A DNA stretch of 64,000 nt from Synechococcales cyanobacterium C42_A2020_086 (GTDB lineage: Bacteria; Cyanobacteriota; Cyanobacteriia; Elainellales; Elainellaceae): assembly GCA_015272325.1 (NCBI GenBank), contig JACYLU010000014.1, positions 1 to 64,000 on the forward strand, in the 5' to 3' direction. The translations under genes were made by a program, and so were the position numbers. Every line of letters begins with the position of its first letter. The stretch's first letter is position 1. The notes beneath the pieces were generated by a model. It was not told where the DNA came from. It did not search any database and saw only the letters and a program-made list of their open reading frames with translations. This document shows positions 53,740 through 64,000 of the stretch, one piece after another.

Positions 53740-54636
53740 ATGTCTGTGCTCTCCTCCTCCACTGCTCTCCAGACTCTCTTGGCTCAGTTTCAGGCTCGCT
53801 ATCCTCGGGGTAGTTTGATCGCCGAGCTTCTGACCATTCATCAGCATCACTATGTGGTGCGGGCAATGGTCCAGCTTGAAGGAGTGGTGTTAACAACCGG
53901 CATGGCTGCTGCTCCCGATATTGAAGCCGCAGAAGATCGAGCTAAATATCGCGCTCTAGAAGCATTAGGGCTGCTGACTGCTGCTTCGCGAACCCCTGCT
54001 CAATCGCTATCGACCTCCCCAAGCTTCAACTCTGACCCCACTGCTCTGCCAGTCTCAGACCCGTCTCTCCAGCCTTTAAAGACGCTTGCAGAACCTGTCA
54101 GAACTTCTGCGACAACATTGCGGTTGGAATCGGCTCCATTACCACCAGTTATGCCAACATCGTTCTCCGCAACGGCTGATGGCCCAGCTTTGAAACTGTC
54201 CTTCCCAGAAGAGGAGCCTGTTTCTCAAGCGCCTCAAAGTGCCTTCGAGCACTCCCCACAGACCGCATCAGAAGAGGCTTACCTGGATGCCGACCCGACC
54301 CATCTAGTCCTAAACCAGTCGTCCCTGCCGGATGCTCAAGCGGCTCAGTCCCATGTCAGCTTGGAGACTGCGCGTTCCAGCCCAAAAAACAAGAAATCGC
54401 AGCCTAATACTCCTTCTGCTACGGTCACGTCTCCTCCCACACCGGCTGACCGCTCTGAAGAAATTGCCAAGATCGGCTTTGAGATGAAACGGTTAGGGTG
54501 GAGCACTGAGCAAGGGCGAGAATACTTGAAACGCACCTATGGTAAGCGTTCACGTCAAGAATTGAATGACGAGGAGCTAATCAGCTTCTTACAGTATCTC
54601 GAAGCTCAGCCTGCCCCTCTGCAAACTCCCTTCTAG
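53740..54636 (+). CDS. two-module protein resembling a Rad52-like annealing fold (tentative)
   Basis: 298 residues. The first ~75 residues have an alpha-beta-beta-beta-alpha look (TALQTLLAQFQARYP; HYVVRAMVQLEGVVLTTGMA; AEDRAKYRALEALGLL). The last part recalls the way Rad52/Erf-type annealing proteins write AETxAxGRALAxLG. A ~140-residue Ser/Pro/Thr-rich linker follows. The C-terminal ~50 residues (GFEMKRLGWSTEQGREYL; TYGKRSRQELNDEEL) form a compact helical module. A double-stranded RNA-binding fold is an alternative reading for the N-terminus. Either way, a nucleic-acid role is only a guess. Start: ATG at 53740, or GTG one codon earlier. Confidence 0.55.
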   Translation: MSVLSSSTALQTLLAQFQARYPRGSLIAELLTIHQHHYVVRAMVQLEGVVLTTGMAAAPDIEAAEDRAKYRALEALGLLTAASRTPAQSLSTSPSFNSDPTALPVSDPSLQPLKTLAEPVRTSATTLRLESAPLPPVMPTSFSATADGPALKLSFPEEEPVSQAPQSAFEHSPQTASEEAYLDADPTHLVLNQSSLPDAQAAQSHVSLETARSSPKNKKSQPNTPSATVTSPPTPADRSEEIAKIGFEMKRLGWSTEQGREYLKRTYGKRSRQELNDEELISFLQYLEAQPAPLQTPF

Positions 54637-54692
54637 CAATCTAGCAGCCGCTTCCTGTCTGGACTTGAGCTAGGTTTGATGAAGTCTACTTT

Positions 54693-54835
54693 CAAACCAC
54701 TTCAGAGCAAACCACTTTGGAGGTTAGGACTTTAGAGGTTAAGAGAGGTTGAGTTACTTTTGGCTTTAGGGTTTGACTCTAGGGTGAATTGCCAAGGTCA
54801 GTGCCTCCGGTTCCCTCTCAAGTTAACCTCTAAAG
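54693..54835. repeat. 15-bp degenerate tandem repeat and 19-bp hairpin
   Basis: Units of 15 bp start at 54693, 54708 and 54723 (CAAACCACTTCAGAG, CAAACCACTTTGGAG, GTTAGGACTTTAGAG). CTTTAGAGGTTAA at 54730-54742 has its exact inverse complement at 54823-54835. Pairing continues with GAGAGG (54743-54748) to 54814-54819 past a 3-nt bulge, for 19 pairs with a 65-nt loop. The region lies between two convergent genes and may end transcription or be a degenerate element. Confidence 0.65.
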
Positions 54836-54907
54836 ACAAGCTGGACTAGACAAACACTGGCGCCTACTATTGCTGCCCCACCCATAACTCATCCACTACA
54901 GAGAAGT

Positions 54908-55519
54908 CTAATTTGCCAGAGCGGCCGTTGGGCGGCTACCTACAGCCCGTCGATCAATGACTTCATCAATCAAGCCATAGTTCATTGCTTCGTAGGCAGA
55001 CATGTAGAAGTCGCGTTCGGTATCCTGCTCGATGCGTTCTAGCGGTTGACCAGTATGACGAGCAAGGTTCTCGTTGAGCTGCCTCTTGAGATACAGAATC
55101 TCTTTCGCTTGAATCTCGATATCGGCAGCTTGACCTTGAGCACCGCCAAGGGGCTGGTGAATCATGATCCGAGAATGAGGCAGACTCATCCGTTTGCCTT
55201 TGGCACCCGCACTGAGTAGAAAGGCCCCCATACTTGCCGCTAGCCCGACGCAGATGGTGCACACATCTGCCCGAATGTGATTCATAGTGTCAAAGATGCC
55301 TAACCCCGCTAGAACGGAACCACCCGGCGAATTGATGTACAGGTAAATATCCTTCTCGGGATCTTCGGCTTCTAGAAATAGCATCTGAGCCACAACCAAA
55401 TTAGCCAAATCCGAGTCGATCGGCTGTCCAAGGAAAATGATTCGCTCCCGGAGCAACCGAGAATAGATGTCAAAGGCGCGTTCGCCGCGACCAGATTGTT
55501 CAATAACGGTAGGAATCAT
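54908..55519 (-). CDS. clpP: ATP-dependent Clp protease proteolytic subunit
   Basis: 203 residues. The catalytic Ser lies in [20 protein letters not shown] and His in [16 protein letters not shown]. The catalytic Asp is in the later region ([18 protein letters not shown]). [11 protein letters not shown] forms the oxyanion/handle region. Cyanobacteria have several ClpP paralogues, and which one this is was not settled. It assembles as a barrel with a Clp ATPase to degrade proteins in the cytoplasm. It is transcribed singly, 100 bases from the small gene at 55620. Confidence 0.96.
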   Translation of the reverse strand: MIPTVIEQSGRGERAFDIYSRLLRERIIFLGQPIDSDLANLVVAQMLFLEAEDPEKDIYLYINSPGGSVLAGLGIFDTMNHIRADVCTICVGLAASMGAFLLSAGAKGKRMSLPHSRIMIHQPLGGAQGQAADIEIQAKEILYLKRQLNENLARHTGQPLERIEQDTERDFYMSAYEAMNYGLIDEVIDRRAVGSRPTAALAN

Positions 55520-55619
55520 GCAGTGTCTCTCTCACCTTCCTTCGACTTTCTCATTCTAGCGATTTCTATGTGTCATCAAGCACACTATTCCGCAACGCTC
55601 CGGTTACAGACGTCTTGTT

Positions 55620-55955
55620 TCAAACATCTTCGGAAGCAGAGTCGTCCGCCAGCGAAAAGTTTGATAGAAATGCTTGCAGCTTCATCCGGTGAATGTAGGG
55701 CCACCCCCCACTCATTTCAATATCTCGCAGCAGCGCGTAAAGGGCTTGCCGATTGCTTGGCAGAGAGTCTTGAAATAGCCCATCGCGCACTTCTTGATGA
55801 AGTGCTTCTAGCAGTCGTAGTAAGGTCAACAGCTCTAGGCTGTGTCCTTGCTGTTGCTGTGCAGTCGTGCGAACCATGGCAGCGATGGCTTCTAAATTGG
55901 CCTCAAACTGCCCCAATGGCGACATGTCTTCTTGGCCTTCGGCGTTGATACTCAC
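55620..55955 (-). CDS. small helical protein of unknown function
   Basis: 111 residues, acidic and rich in Leu and Gln. It has predicted helices (LGQFEANLEAIAAMVRTTAQ; LLTLLRLLEALHQEVRD) and a central QALYALLRDIEMSGGWPYIH. No signal peptide or membrane segment is seen. The even charge pattern suggests a real gene. The family was not recognised. It may share a transcript with clpP. Confidence 0.6.
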   Translation of the reverse strand: MSINAEGQEDMSPLGQFEANLEAIAAMVRTTAQQQQGHSLELLTLLRLLEALHQEVRDGLFQDSLPSNRQALYALLRDIEMSGGWPYIHRMKLQAFLSNFSLADDSASEDV

Positions 55956-56497
55956 TCTCCTCCTTCCTCTTCGTCTTCAGCTAGCTGCCCTGAAAATCTC
56001 AGCATCTTAGCAAGTTGCGCTAAGCAAGTAAAATTGCTGCAGTTTTGCTGCAATCTCTATTGTCGTCTGTAGCTGTGGAGTTATTCCAAGTCTGGCAGAG
56101 GGTCGATAGCGCTGCTGACCTAGTGAATTTAGAAGACAAGCAAAAGAAAGGCAACAAGGTCTTGTAGAATTCAGTATGGAGACATACTCAAGCCATACCA
56201 GGCTTGCTTTTGGGTGAAGTTGTGCTGTCTGCTGAACGCTTAGCAGCTTGTTAGGTAAATGAACTTACAGTATTTACTTGGCGGTAACGCTTGCTAGTGT
56301 GCAGTACGGAGCAGCTCAGGTCTTAGAATTTGACTCGATCGCTTGGCAGGGCTTCCCCTTTCGAGGCTAGCTGATCTACCCCTCCTAGCACGATGACTTG
56401 CATTCCCTAACGAATGCAATCACCCGAACGATCACAATCGCCTATTTCTTTAACATGACACTGGTAGGGTTTTTACATTAGAAACTAGAGGTTGACC
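55956..56497. other. psbO upstream region
   Basis: About 540 bases precede psbO. A pair of TTGCTGCA octamers lies near 56035-56055, and other short repeats occur, but no firm promoter was identified. AGAGG stands 6 bases before the psbO start. Confidence 0.45.
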
Positions 56498-57322
56498 ATG
56501 AGGTATCGCGCTTTAATTGTTGCACTGTTGGCTCTTTGCCTCGGTTTTCTGACTGCTTGCAGTGAGGGACCTGCAAATGCAACGACCGAATTAACGTACG
56601 AGCAAATTAGGGGTACGGGTTTAGCCAATACATGCCCGAAACTAGACGATACGAGCCGTGGATCGATTCCCCTGGAACGTGGGAAGACCTATGTTCTGAA
56701 AGAGCTGTGCATGGAGCCAACTAGCTTCTTCGTCAAGGAAGAATCCACGAACAAACGTCGGGAACCGGAATTCATCGCCGGTAAGCCCATGACCCGCCTA
56801 ACCTCTTCTCTGGATCAAGTCAGCGGTAAATTGAAGGTTGAATCCGACGGCAGCCTCACCTTCATCGAAGAGGAAGGGTTCGATTTCCAACCCATTACGG
56901 TTAAGCTGCCGAATGGCGAACTAGTCCCCTTCCTCTTCACGATTAAAGGGCTGGTCGCCAAGTCGCAGCCAGGGTTGGAAGGGATTAATACCTCAACTGA
57001 CTTTGAGGGTGAATATCGTGTCCCGTCTTATCGGACGTCCAACTTTCTAGATCCTAAGGGTCGAGGTCTCACCACTGGCTACGACAATGCCGTGGCGCTG
57101 CCTTCCCGGGCCGATGATGAAGAACTGCTGAAGGAAAACCTGAAGCGATTTGAAACGGGGAAAGGCCGAGTTTCTCTCCAAGTTGCTAAAGTCAACAATG
57201 CAACCGGTGAAATTGCTGGTACCTTCGTCAGCCTTCAGCCATCTGACACCGATATGGGCGGCAAGGAACCCTTGGATGTCAAAATTCGAGGTCTCTTCTA
57301 TGCCCGAGTTGAACCGTCCTGA
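56498..57322 (+). CDS. psbO: photosystem II manganese-stabilising protein
   Basis: 274 residues from the ATG at 56498; an in-frame TTG is 6 bases upstream. The signal sequence MRYRALIVALLALCLGFLTACS has a lipobox-like LTAC, so lipid attachment is possible, as in other cyanobacteria. The mature part begins with TELTYEQIRGTGLANTCPKL (Cys forming the usual disulfide with the later CMEPTSF Cys). FTIKGLVAKSQPGLEGINTS and DFEGEYRVPSYR are family features. PsbO sits on the lumenal side of photosystem II and steadies the Mn4CaO5 cluster. A strong terminator follows at 57363. Confidence 0.96.
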   Translation: MRYRALIVALLALCLGFLTACSEGPANATTELTYEQIRGTGLANTCPKLDDTSRGSIPLERGKTYVLKELCMEPTSFFVKEESTNKRREPEFIAGKPMTRLTSSLDQVSGKLKVESDGSLTFIEEEGFDFQPITVKLPNGELVPFLFTIKGLVAKSQPGLEGINTSTDFEGEYRVPSYRTSNFLDPKGRGLTTGYDNAVALPSRADDEELLKENLKRFETGKGRVSLQVAKVNNATGEIAGTFVSLQPSDTDMGGKEPLDVKIRGLFYARVEPS

Positions 57323-57817
57323 AATGGAAGGAGCATTCTAAGTCTCTAAGCCTTACTCACCGAGGAGGGATGCCGATCCCTCCTTTTCTGTGGCTGATTT
57401 TTCTATGGCTGATTTCTTTGCACAATTCTCCCAGAGTTTGATCGCTCTTGAAGAGCAGGCTCGAAAGTTCTGCAATGCCCCTTGGTAAAACGCTGCCGAG
57501 AGTCAGTCGAGAACCACTTCCTGGAGATTCCGTGAAAATGCCGTTGTTGTCGTTCGAATGGAACGATTACGGTGAACAGTGCAAGTCTGCAATACCTCCC
57601 TGTCTGTCTTAGCGACTCGGTTCAGATTGTTTTACCATCAGCCCTTGGGACCTGCCTTAATAACATTGAAGCCATCATTGTCTGGTGTGATCTGAGACAT
57701 GAACTTTTGCAAGAGGGCGACTTCCGTTCCCGGTTTCATCTGTTCGTTGCGGCTCAGTCCAGGGTGAAACGGTTGTGATGTTTATTCAGTTTGCGCTCTA
57801 CCCATCTGAACTTCGTC
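57323..57817. other. intergenic region between psbO and sigF
   Basis: Besides the psbO terminator, it contains a 68-codon frame at 57572 without recognisable features. The sigF promoter should lie near its right end. Confidence 0.45.
57363..57387 (+). terminator. psbO rho-independent terminator
   Basis: A stem AGGAGGGAT / ATCCCTCCT with loop GCCG is followed by TTTTC. It lies about 40 bases after the psbO stop. Confidence 0.88.
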
Positions 57818-58594
57818 ATGCTGACCCCAGTTGCTAACGAATTGAAAAGCGAGAGCTTGCAACTGCTGCGGGAGTATCACCAGTCTCCTGCTGCTGAGCT
57901 ACGGAATCGCCTAGTTCATCTCAATCTTGGTTTGGTTCGCAAAGAAGCCCATCATTGGTCCAATCAATGCACAGAGAGCTACGACGATCTGCTGCAGGTT
58001 GGTAGTCTGGGGTTGATTCGAGCGATTGAACGGTTCGATGTCTCGAAAGGGCATGCCTTTAGCTCCTTCGCCATTCCCTACATTCGCGGGGAGATTCAGC
58101 ATTACCTACGCGACAAAGGCTCCCCGGTGCGTATTCCCCGTCGGTGGCAGGTGCTGCAACACCAGGCGGCGACCGTCACTCGTGAACTGCAAGCCCAACT
58201 TCATCGCCAGCCCACTGACGCTGAAATTGCGACCGCATTGAATGTCTCCCTGACGGAGTGGCAAGAAGTCAAGCTGGCCTTCCGCAATCGCGCCCCTCTC
58301 AGTCTTGATGCGCCAATGCGGGAAGATGAGGAAGGGGCTACTTCTCTGGGCGATCTCGTTCCCGACCCGCGATATCAGAGTTTCCAGCTTGCGCAAGAGG
58401 ATCAAATTCGCCTGCAACAAGCGCTCTACCAGCTTGAAAAACGGACTCGCGAAGTGCTGGAGTTTGTGTTCCTTTACGATCTCACTCAAAAAGAAACCGC
58501 GGAACGGCTAGGCATTAGTGCTGTCACAGTCTCCCGGCGAGTGAAACGGGGTCTCAAACTGCTGCAAAAGCTGATGGTGGGTGGTCAAGCTTAG
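57818..58594 (+). CDS. sigF: group 3 sigma factor SigF
   Basis: 258 residues from the ATG at 57818. Region 2 is YDDLLQVGSLGLIRAIERFD with FSSFAIPYIRGEIQHYLRDK. Region 3 (PRRWQVLQHQAATVTRELQ) and region 4 (LTQKETAERLGISAVTVSRR) follow. The ELRNRLVHLNLGLVRKEAHH region fits SigF of cyanobacteria, which in Synechocystis directs pilus and motility genes and salt-stress genes. No anti-sigma gene lies beside it. It converges with aroC, with only 3 bases between the stops. Confidence 0.88.
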   Translation: MLTPVANELKSESLQLLREYHQSPAAELRNRLVHLNLGLVRKEAHHWSNQCTESYDDLLQVGSLGLIRAIERFDVSKGHAFSSFAIPYIRGEIQHYLRDKGSPVRIPRRWQVLQHQAATVTRELQAQLHRQPTDAEIATALNVSLTEWQEVKLAFRNRAPLSLDAPMREDEEGATSLGDLVPDPRYQSFQLAQEDQIRLQQALYQLEKRTREVLEFVFLYDLTQKETAERLGISAVTVSRRVKRGLKLLQKLMVGGQA

Positions 58595-58597
58595 CGA

Positions 58598-59686
58598 CTA
58601 TAGCAGATTACATTGCCCATGATGGCGCAGCAGGTGATCACAGAGAACTAGAGCCACCATTGCTTCTACCATGGGTACTGCCCGGGGCAATACACAGGGG
58701 TCATGACGGCCCTTAGCGGCAAGGGTCACTTCTTGGCCGGTCTGAGTCACCGTGCGTTGCTCTTTGCGGATAGTCGCGGTGGGCTTGAAGGCCACACGCA
58801 TCACAATGTTCTCACCGTTAGAGATACCGCCTTGAATGCCTCCAGAGCGATTGGTCAAGGTGCGGATCTGCCCTTGCTCATCGGTGTAAAATTCATCGTT
58901 GTGTTCGCTACCCGTCAGCAAGGTGCCGGCGAAGCCAGAGCCGATTTCGAATCCTTTGCTGGCTGGCAAAGACATGACCGCTTTGGCTAAATCGGCCTCT
59001 AGCTTGTCAAACACGGGCATTCCCAATCCCTTTGGCACCCGCCGGGCAACACATTCCACAACCCCACCCACGGAATCACCGGATCGGCCAATTTGTTCGA
59101 TCATCTCGATCATCCGCTCGGCACACTTCAAATCAGGACAGCGCACAATATTGCTCTCAACCTGTTCTAGCGTCACCGTGTTGACATCAACGGCACCTTC
59201 TAAATCTTTGATGCGCTTGACGTAGCCGACAATCTCAACTCCGGCAACCTGCCGTAAAATCTTTTTGGCAATTGCTCCTGCAGCAACGCGCCCGATTGTT
59301 TCTCGAGCCGAAGAACGCCCACCTCCCTGCCAGTTGCGGATACCGTACTTGGCATCGTAGGTCGCATCGGCATGGGAAGGGCGATACTTTTGAGCCATCT
59401 CGTCGTAGTCCTGGGGGCGAGTGTCTTTGTTGCGCACCAGGATCGTGATAGGGGTACCGAGGGTTTTTCCTTCAAAGAGACCCGAGAGAATCTCACAGGT
59501 ATCAAACTCTTTGCGCGGCGTCGTGATTTTGCTTTGCCCAGGACGTCGCCGATCAAGCTCAAATTGAATCTCGTCTGGTGAAAGGGCTAATCGAGGTGGA
59601 CAACCATCCACTACAACTCCAACGCCACCGCCGTGCGATTCACCAAATGTTGTGATGCGAAACAGATGCCCAAACGTGTTGCCCAT
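58598..59686 (-). CDS. aroC: chorismate synthase
   Basis: 362 residues, the usual length. It converts EPSP to chorismate with reduced [22 protein letters not shown] is the first family signature; [20 protein letters not shown] and [20 protein letters not shown] are the other two. [19 protein letters not shown] closes the protein. It is encoded as a single gene, leftward, ending 3 bases from sigF. Confidence 0.97.
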   Translation of the reverse strand: MGNTFGHLFRITTFGESHGGGVGVVVDGCPPRLALSPDEIQFELDRRRPGQSKITTPRKEFDTCEILSGLFEGKTLGTPITILVRNKDTRPQDYDEMAQKYRPSHADATYDAKYGIRNWQGGGRSSARETIGRVAAGAIAKKILRQVAGVEIVGYVKRIKDLEGAVDVNTVTLEQVESNIVRCPDLKCAERMIEMIEQIGRSGDSVGGVVECVARRVPKGLGMPVFDKLEADLAKAVMSLPASKGFEIGSGFAGTLLTGSEHNDEFYTDEQGQIRTLTNRSGGIQGGISNGENIVMRVAFKPTATIRKEQRTVTQTGQEVTLAAKGRHDPCVLPRAVPMVEAMVALVLCDHLLRHHGQCNLL

Positions 59687-59906
59687 AACCCTCAGTTCAG
59701 TCGCTAGTTGAATCGCTGGAATTTAGCCAGATTTTAGATTGTAGCGGATATACTGCCCTAGACGCCGCAAGGCAGCTGTTGATAGGTTATTGATAGGCTG
59801 GTCACGAAGGCTCCAAGGGGACATTCTTGGACCGTCTCAAACTCTCTAATCCTGATGACCCTGAATCTACATTGTGAATCTACATCGTGCTGAATCACTA
59901 AAGCCA

Positions 59907-60317
59907 TCAATTGAAAGGCATGGATTCTTCCTGACCAGTTAACTCCGGATAGATCATGGACGATGCTGGCAACGCTTTCGCGTCTTTAGTTGCAATGTGA
60001 CCCACATAGAAAGCCCCCTCTTCGATATCTACTGAATGGGCTGTCACGTTACCTTCTAGACGAGCCTTACGAGTCAGGGTTAGTTTTCCTTCAGCAGTCA
60101 CATGGGCTTGAACAACCCCATGAACCACAATGTTGTTGGCTTTCAGTTCTGGACCTTCGACGAGTCCGGTATGAGAGATTTCGATATCCCCTCGGACTTC
60201 AACGGTGCCGTGGATGATACCATCAATTCGCAAATTCCCCTCTACATGCAAGGTGCCGCTCAGTTCAGTTGTGGTGCTGAGATAGGTCAGAGAACGAGTC
60301 GGATTGGACTTAAACAT
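59907..60317 (-). CDS. bactofilin (polymer-forming cytoskeletal protein)
   Basis: 136 residues from the ATG at 60317. A short basic N-terminus (MFKSNPTRSLTYL) precedes the right-handed beta-helix core made of repeated turns: GTLHVEGNLRIDGIIHGTVE, VRGDIEISHTGLVEG, LKANNIVVHGVVQAHV and EGKLTLTRKARLEGNVTAHS. Bactofilins polymerise without nucleotide and organise cell-envelope or polar structures. The GTG-initiated extension to 60347 is possible but lacks a better ribosome site. It stands alone. Confidence 0.85.
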   Translation of the reverse strand: MFKSNPTRSLTYLSTTTELSGTLHVEGNLRIDGIIHGTVEVRGDIEISHTGLVEGPELKANNIVVHGVVQAHVTAEGKLTLTRKARLEGNVTAHSVDIEEGAFYVGHIATKDAKALPASSMIYPELTGQEESMPFN

Positions 60318-60654
60318 CTTCTTCTGCTTTTGCTCCGGAGAAAACACCGTTCATGGCACCCACATCAATGCGAGTGGAATGACAGTTGAAGTCTACTGCA
60401 GACCGATCTTGCCAGACCTCGGCCGTTTCATCCATAAGCAAAGACACGGAAGACCGATTACATCGCTGGCTACTGATCTCTCGTAAGGCTCTCTCGTATG
60501 ATCTCTCGTAAGGCAGGCTTGAAACACCGCTCATCTCGAAGCACCAGGCCTTTGCTCAGCCCCCATCATCTCGCAATAACCACCTAAAAAGCGCCCCCCG
60601 CAGGGGACGCTTTGCAATCTAACAATCTAGCAGTTCAGGGGAGTAGAACCAAGC
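60318..60654. other. intergenic region between bactofilin and psbA
   Basis: About 340 bases. The right end holds the psbA terminator; the rest contains short direct repeats (TCTCTCGTATGATCTCTCGTA) near 60478. The bactofilin promoter should lie here. No gene was recognised. Confidence 0.5.
60586..60613 (-). terminator. psbA rho-independent terminator
   Basis: On the minus strand AAAGCGTCCCC, loop TGCG, then GGGGGCGCTTTTT form a GC-rich hairpin followed by T. It lies about 40 bases beyond the psbA stop. Confidence 0.88.
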
Positions 60655-62285
<1,631 letters not shown>

Positions 62286-63176
62286 CTAAACCTGCAAGCC
62301 CTCTTGCAGAAGTCCAATCACTACAGCAGGAACTTCCAGGTGCGGTAAGACGCCAGCCTCAGGAATAGTCCACAACCGAACGGCTTTAGGGTTGAGTGCT
62401 GCCAGCCGCCGCCCAACCGACGGACTGCCAAAGCGAGAGCATTCGCCCCAAATAAACCCGGTGGGTACGGTGAGCCGGCTCATATAAGCCGACAAATCAA
62501 AGCACAAATCGCCGCGCAAAGACGCTAAGGCTGCATACTCAGCATTGACCTGTTGCGCTGAGGCAAGGTAGGCACTGACCATCTCCGCGGTGACGCGGGC
62601 ACGGTTGGCAAACAGAAATTGCTCTAGAAAATTGCGCACGGCAAATTCGTTGGCGGCACCGAGCGTGTAGATCACCCGATCCACTCCCGGAATTCCGGCA
62701 ATGCGGGCAGCCAAGTTACGACCGTAATCGGCTTCGAAATCAGCATAGCCAGCAGGAGACACTAGCAGCAGGCGTTGAAACAGCTCAGGACGCTGAATCG
62801 CTAGGCGAATCGTTAGTCCGGCAGTTAGCGATGAGGCAATAACGGGCACAGGAGGCCCGATATGCTCGATCAGCTCGGTCAGCATTGTGAAGTAATCAGT
62901 AACACTGTAATCTCGGACCGGATGGGTAGACTGCCCCCAGCCGATCAGATCCGGCGCAATCACCCGATACTCGGCGGCAAAGGCAGGATAGACCTTCGAC
63001 CATTCGTAGGCAGACGAGCCGCCCCCTAGGCTGTGCAGAAACACGAGAGGCGGCAGCTCTGGCTCTGGCTGCAACGGCACTCGCCAAGGGGCATCCACTG
63101 GAGTGTAGTACACCATGACGCCAAGCGAGGTAGAAACAACGCGCTGTCCAAAGCCAGGGGGTTGGAATTGCAGCAT
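62286..63176 (-). CDS. alpha/beta hydrolase
   Basis: 296 residues. The fold's signs are PPLVFLHSLGGGSSAYEWSK (oxyanion loop), VIAPDLIGWGQSTHPVRDYS and the nucleophile elbow VIASSLTAGLTIRLAI, which reads SxLxxG instead of GxSxG. The final His is probably in the VLPHLEVPAVV region. Possible roles are esterase or peroxidase-like hydrolysis; the substrate is unknown. It begins 12 bases after the exported protein gene upstream, so the two are probably co-transcribed. Confidence 0.78.
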   Translation of the reverse strand: MLQFQPPGFGQRVVSTSLGVMVYYTPVDAPWRVPLQPEPELPPLVFLHSLGGGSSAYEWSKVYPAFAAEYRVIAPDLIGWGQSTHPVRDYSVTDYFTMLTELIEHIGPPVPVIASSLTAGLTIRLAIQRPELFQRLLLVSPAGYADFEADYGRNLAARIAGIPGVDRVIYTLGAANEFAVRNFLEQFLFANRARVTAEMVSAYLASAQQVNAEYAALASLRGDLCFDLSAYMSRLTVPTGFIWGECSRFGSPSVGRRLAALNPKAVRLWTIPEAGVLPHLEVPAVVIGLLQEGLQV

Positions 63177-63188
63177 AGATTGGCGCCC

Positions 63189-63986
63189 TCACTCCAGCAT
63201 CCATTCCAAAACCACAGCTACGCGGCTATCTTTGCGAGCTGGGGCATTTTGCTTTTCTAGGTCCGTCGCCAGCCGCAGATTGGGCGTCACCGCATAGCCA
63301 ACTGAAAGCGTGCTGATGCCGACTTCTTCAGGGGTACCGGGTGCAACCCAACTCTGAGTGAAGGTAATATCGGCAGCTCCTGTACGGGACGGAACAACGC
63401 GCAGCCGCACTCCGATATTGACGCCATCGGTGGTGTAGCAATCGGTCTCGATCACCCGATAACCAACGACAGGGGCAACATTTACGCGATAGCCGAGCGG
63501 CAGCATATAGTACTGCACATCTACACCATAGACTTCTCGCTCGCCATTCAATGTGGCTTGATAACCGCCACTGACGGTAACTCCGGTGCGTCCGACAAAC
63601 AAATCTTCAACGCCAATATTGAAGCCCGCTGCCTGCTCGTTAGCTGGAAATTGGGAATAGCCCAGCCTCAGACGGGTACGAAAGCTGGGATCTTGCCGAA
63701 TATCGCGCAGCACATCCGGCGGTCCCTCAAGCCAGCGCTGCAAGACCGGGCTGCTTTCAAGCAGGTCCGGATCCAGATCCACCGGTTCAGCCTCTGCCGG
63801 TTCAGCATCCAAAGGTTCCGGTGCGGCGGCTGGCGAAGGGGTGAGCTGGGCTGTCGGCTGATCAGTTGGAGAATCCATTGATTGAGACAACAATTGAGCC
63901 GGGGAAGACGCGCCTGCTGGTACGCCTATCATCCCCACCATCGCAATGCTGTAGCCCAACCCCCAGTTTCGTATCATCCGTCTCAT
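63189..63986 (-). CDS. exported protein with beta-rich C-terminal domain
   Basis: 265 residues. The N-terminus MRRMIRNWGLGYSIAMVGMI ending in GVPAGASSPA is a signal peptide with an AxA-like site. A Pro/Ala/Glu-rich linker follows (PAAAPEPLDAEPAEAEPVDL). The last ~160 residues alternate polar and nonpolar residues (FRTRLRLGYSQF; TGVTVSGGYQATLNG; NIGVRLRVVPSRT; LSVGYAVTPNLRLATDLE), typical of strands of a small outer-membrane barrel. The function is not recognised. It precedes the hydrolase gene by 12 bases. The start at 63986 or 63977 cannot be separated. Confidence 0.7.
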   Translation of the reverse strand: MRRMIRNWGLGYSIAMVGMIGVPAGASSPAQLLSQSMDSPTDQPTAQLTPSPAAAPEPLDAEPAEAEPVDLDPDLLESSPVLQRWLEGPPDVLRDIRQDPSFRTRLRLGYSQFPANEQAAGFNIGVEDLFVGRTGVTVSGGYQATLNGEREVYGVDVQYYMLPLGYRVNVAPVVGYRVIETDCYTTDGVNIGVRLRVVPSRTGAADITFTQSWVAPGTPEEVGISTLSVGYAVTPNLRLATDLEKQNAPARKDSRVAVVLEWMLE

Positions 63987-64000
63987 CCCATGTCTTGAAA

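Noticed and set aside
57572-57778. 68-codon frame between psbO and sigF
   Set aside because: GTG start without a ribosome site and no domain.

Overview
The window is a chromosomal segment of a cyanobacterium. It encodes the photosystem II proteins D1 (psbA) and PsbO, the allophycocyanin beta-18 phycobilisome subunit (apcF), the flavodiiron protein Flv3, the circadian output regulator RpaA and a SigF-type sigma factor. Base composition is moderate to slightly GC-rich. Only three HIP1 octamers (GCGATCGC) were found by eye, so the genome is probably not of the HIP1-dense kind. A Leptolyngbya-like or related lineage is plausible, but this is inference. No phage, transposase or CRISPR array was seen. 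All calls come from reading motifs and protein architecture; no database search was run.

Layout. 0-0.85 kb: the broken 5' part of a large MmeI-like restriction-modification gene. 1.3-5.9 kb: sugar kinase, HtrA-like protease and an FdhF/YdeP-type molybdopterin oxidoreductase. 6-19.4 kb: a surface-glycan cluster of eight glycosyltransferase and methyltransferase genes, several of them multi-domain fusions. 19.5-22.3 kb: apcF and glnA. 22.3-25.5 kb: a giant repeat protein with an RTX C-terminus. 26.5-34 kb: GH57 enzyme, argF, then a leftward run of hisZ, a J-domain/TPR protein, an inositol-phosphatase-like gene and a ferredoxin, followed by tRNA-Ser(GGA). 34.2-38.6 kb: flv3 divergent from rpaA, then a sugar-binding ABC protein. 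39-43.6 kb: a tiny tyrosine-rich exported protein, gpsA-prlC and two small proteins. 43.8-51.2 kb: ABC ATPase, DICT-domain histidine kinase, HEAT-repeat protein, fasciclin protein, LysR regulator, GT2 and a small Cys/His protein. 51.6-60.3 kb: ndk, terC, clpP, psbO, sigF, aroC and bactofilin. 60.6-64 kb: psbA (Glu130, high-light form), an alpha/beta hydrolase and an exported barrel-like protein.

The most unusual feature is in the glycan cluster. Four enzymes with different catalytic domains (a methyltransferase, a methyltransferase-GT-GT fusion, an FkbM-GT fusion and a GT2) all end in a coiled coil followed by nearly the same ~28-residue C-terminal tag, T/S-SKFWKLRxxWF...LGL. A fifth enzyme in the same cluster stops inside a decayed copy of this tag. 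I infer a shared docking or sorting module that gathers glycan enzymes. The second most interesting object is the 93-residue protein at 39.2 kb, whose predicted mature part is about 39% tyrosine and 20% arginine.

Likely transcription units are inferred from spacing: 13741-5980 leftward (FkbM-GT, GT2, MT-GT-GT, MT); 16920-15065 leftward (GT2, MT); 33421-30304 leftward (IMPase-like, J/TPR, hisZ); 42778-39672 leftward (prlC, gpsA, 2-bp gap); 63986-62286 leftward (exported protein, hydrolase, 12-bp gap). The photosynthesis and stress genes (psbA, psbO, flv3, rpaA, sigF, apcF) appear as separate units with their own upstream regions.
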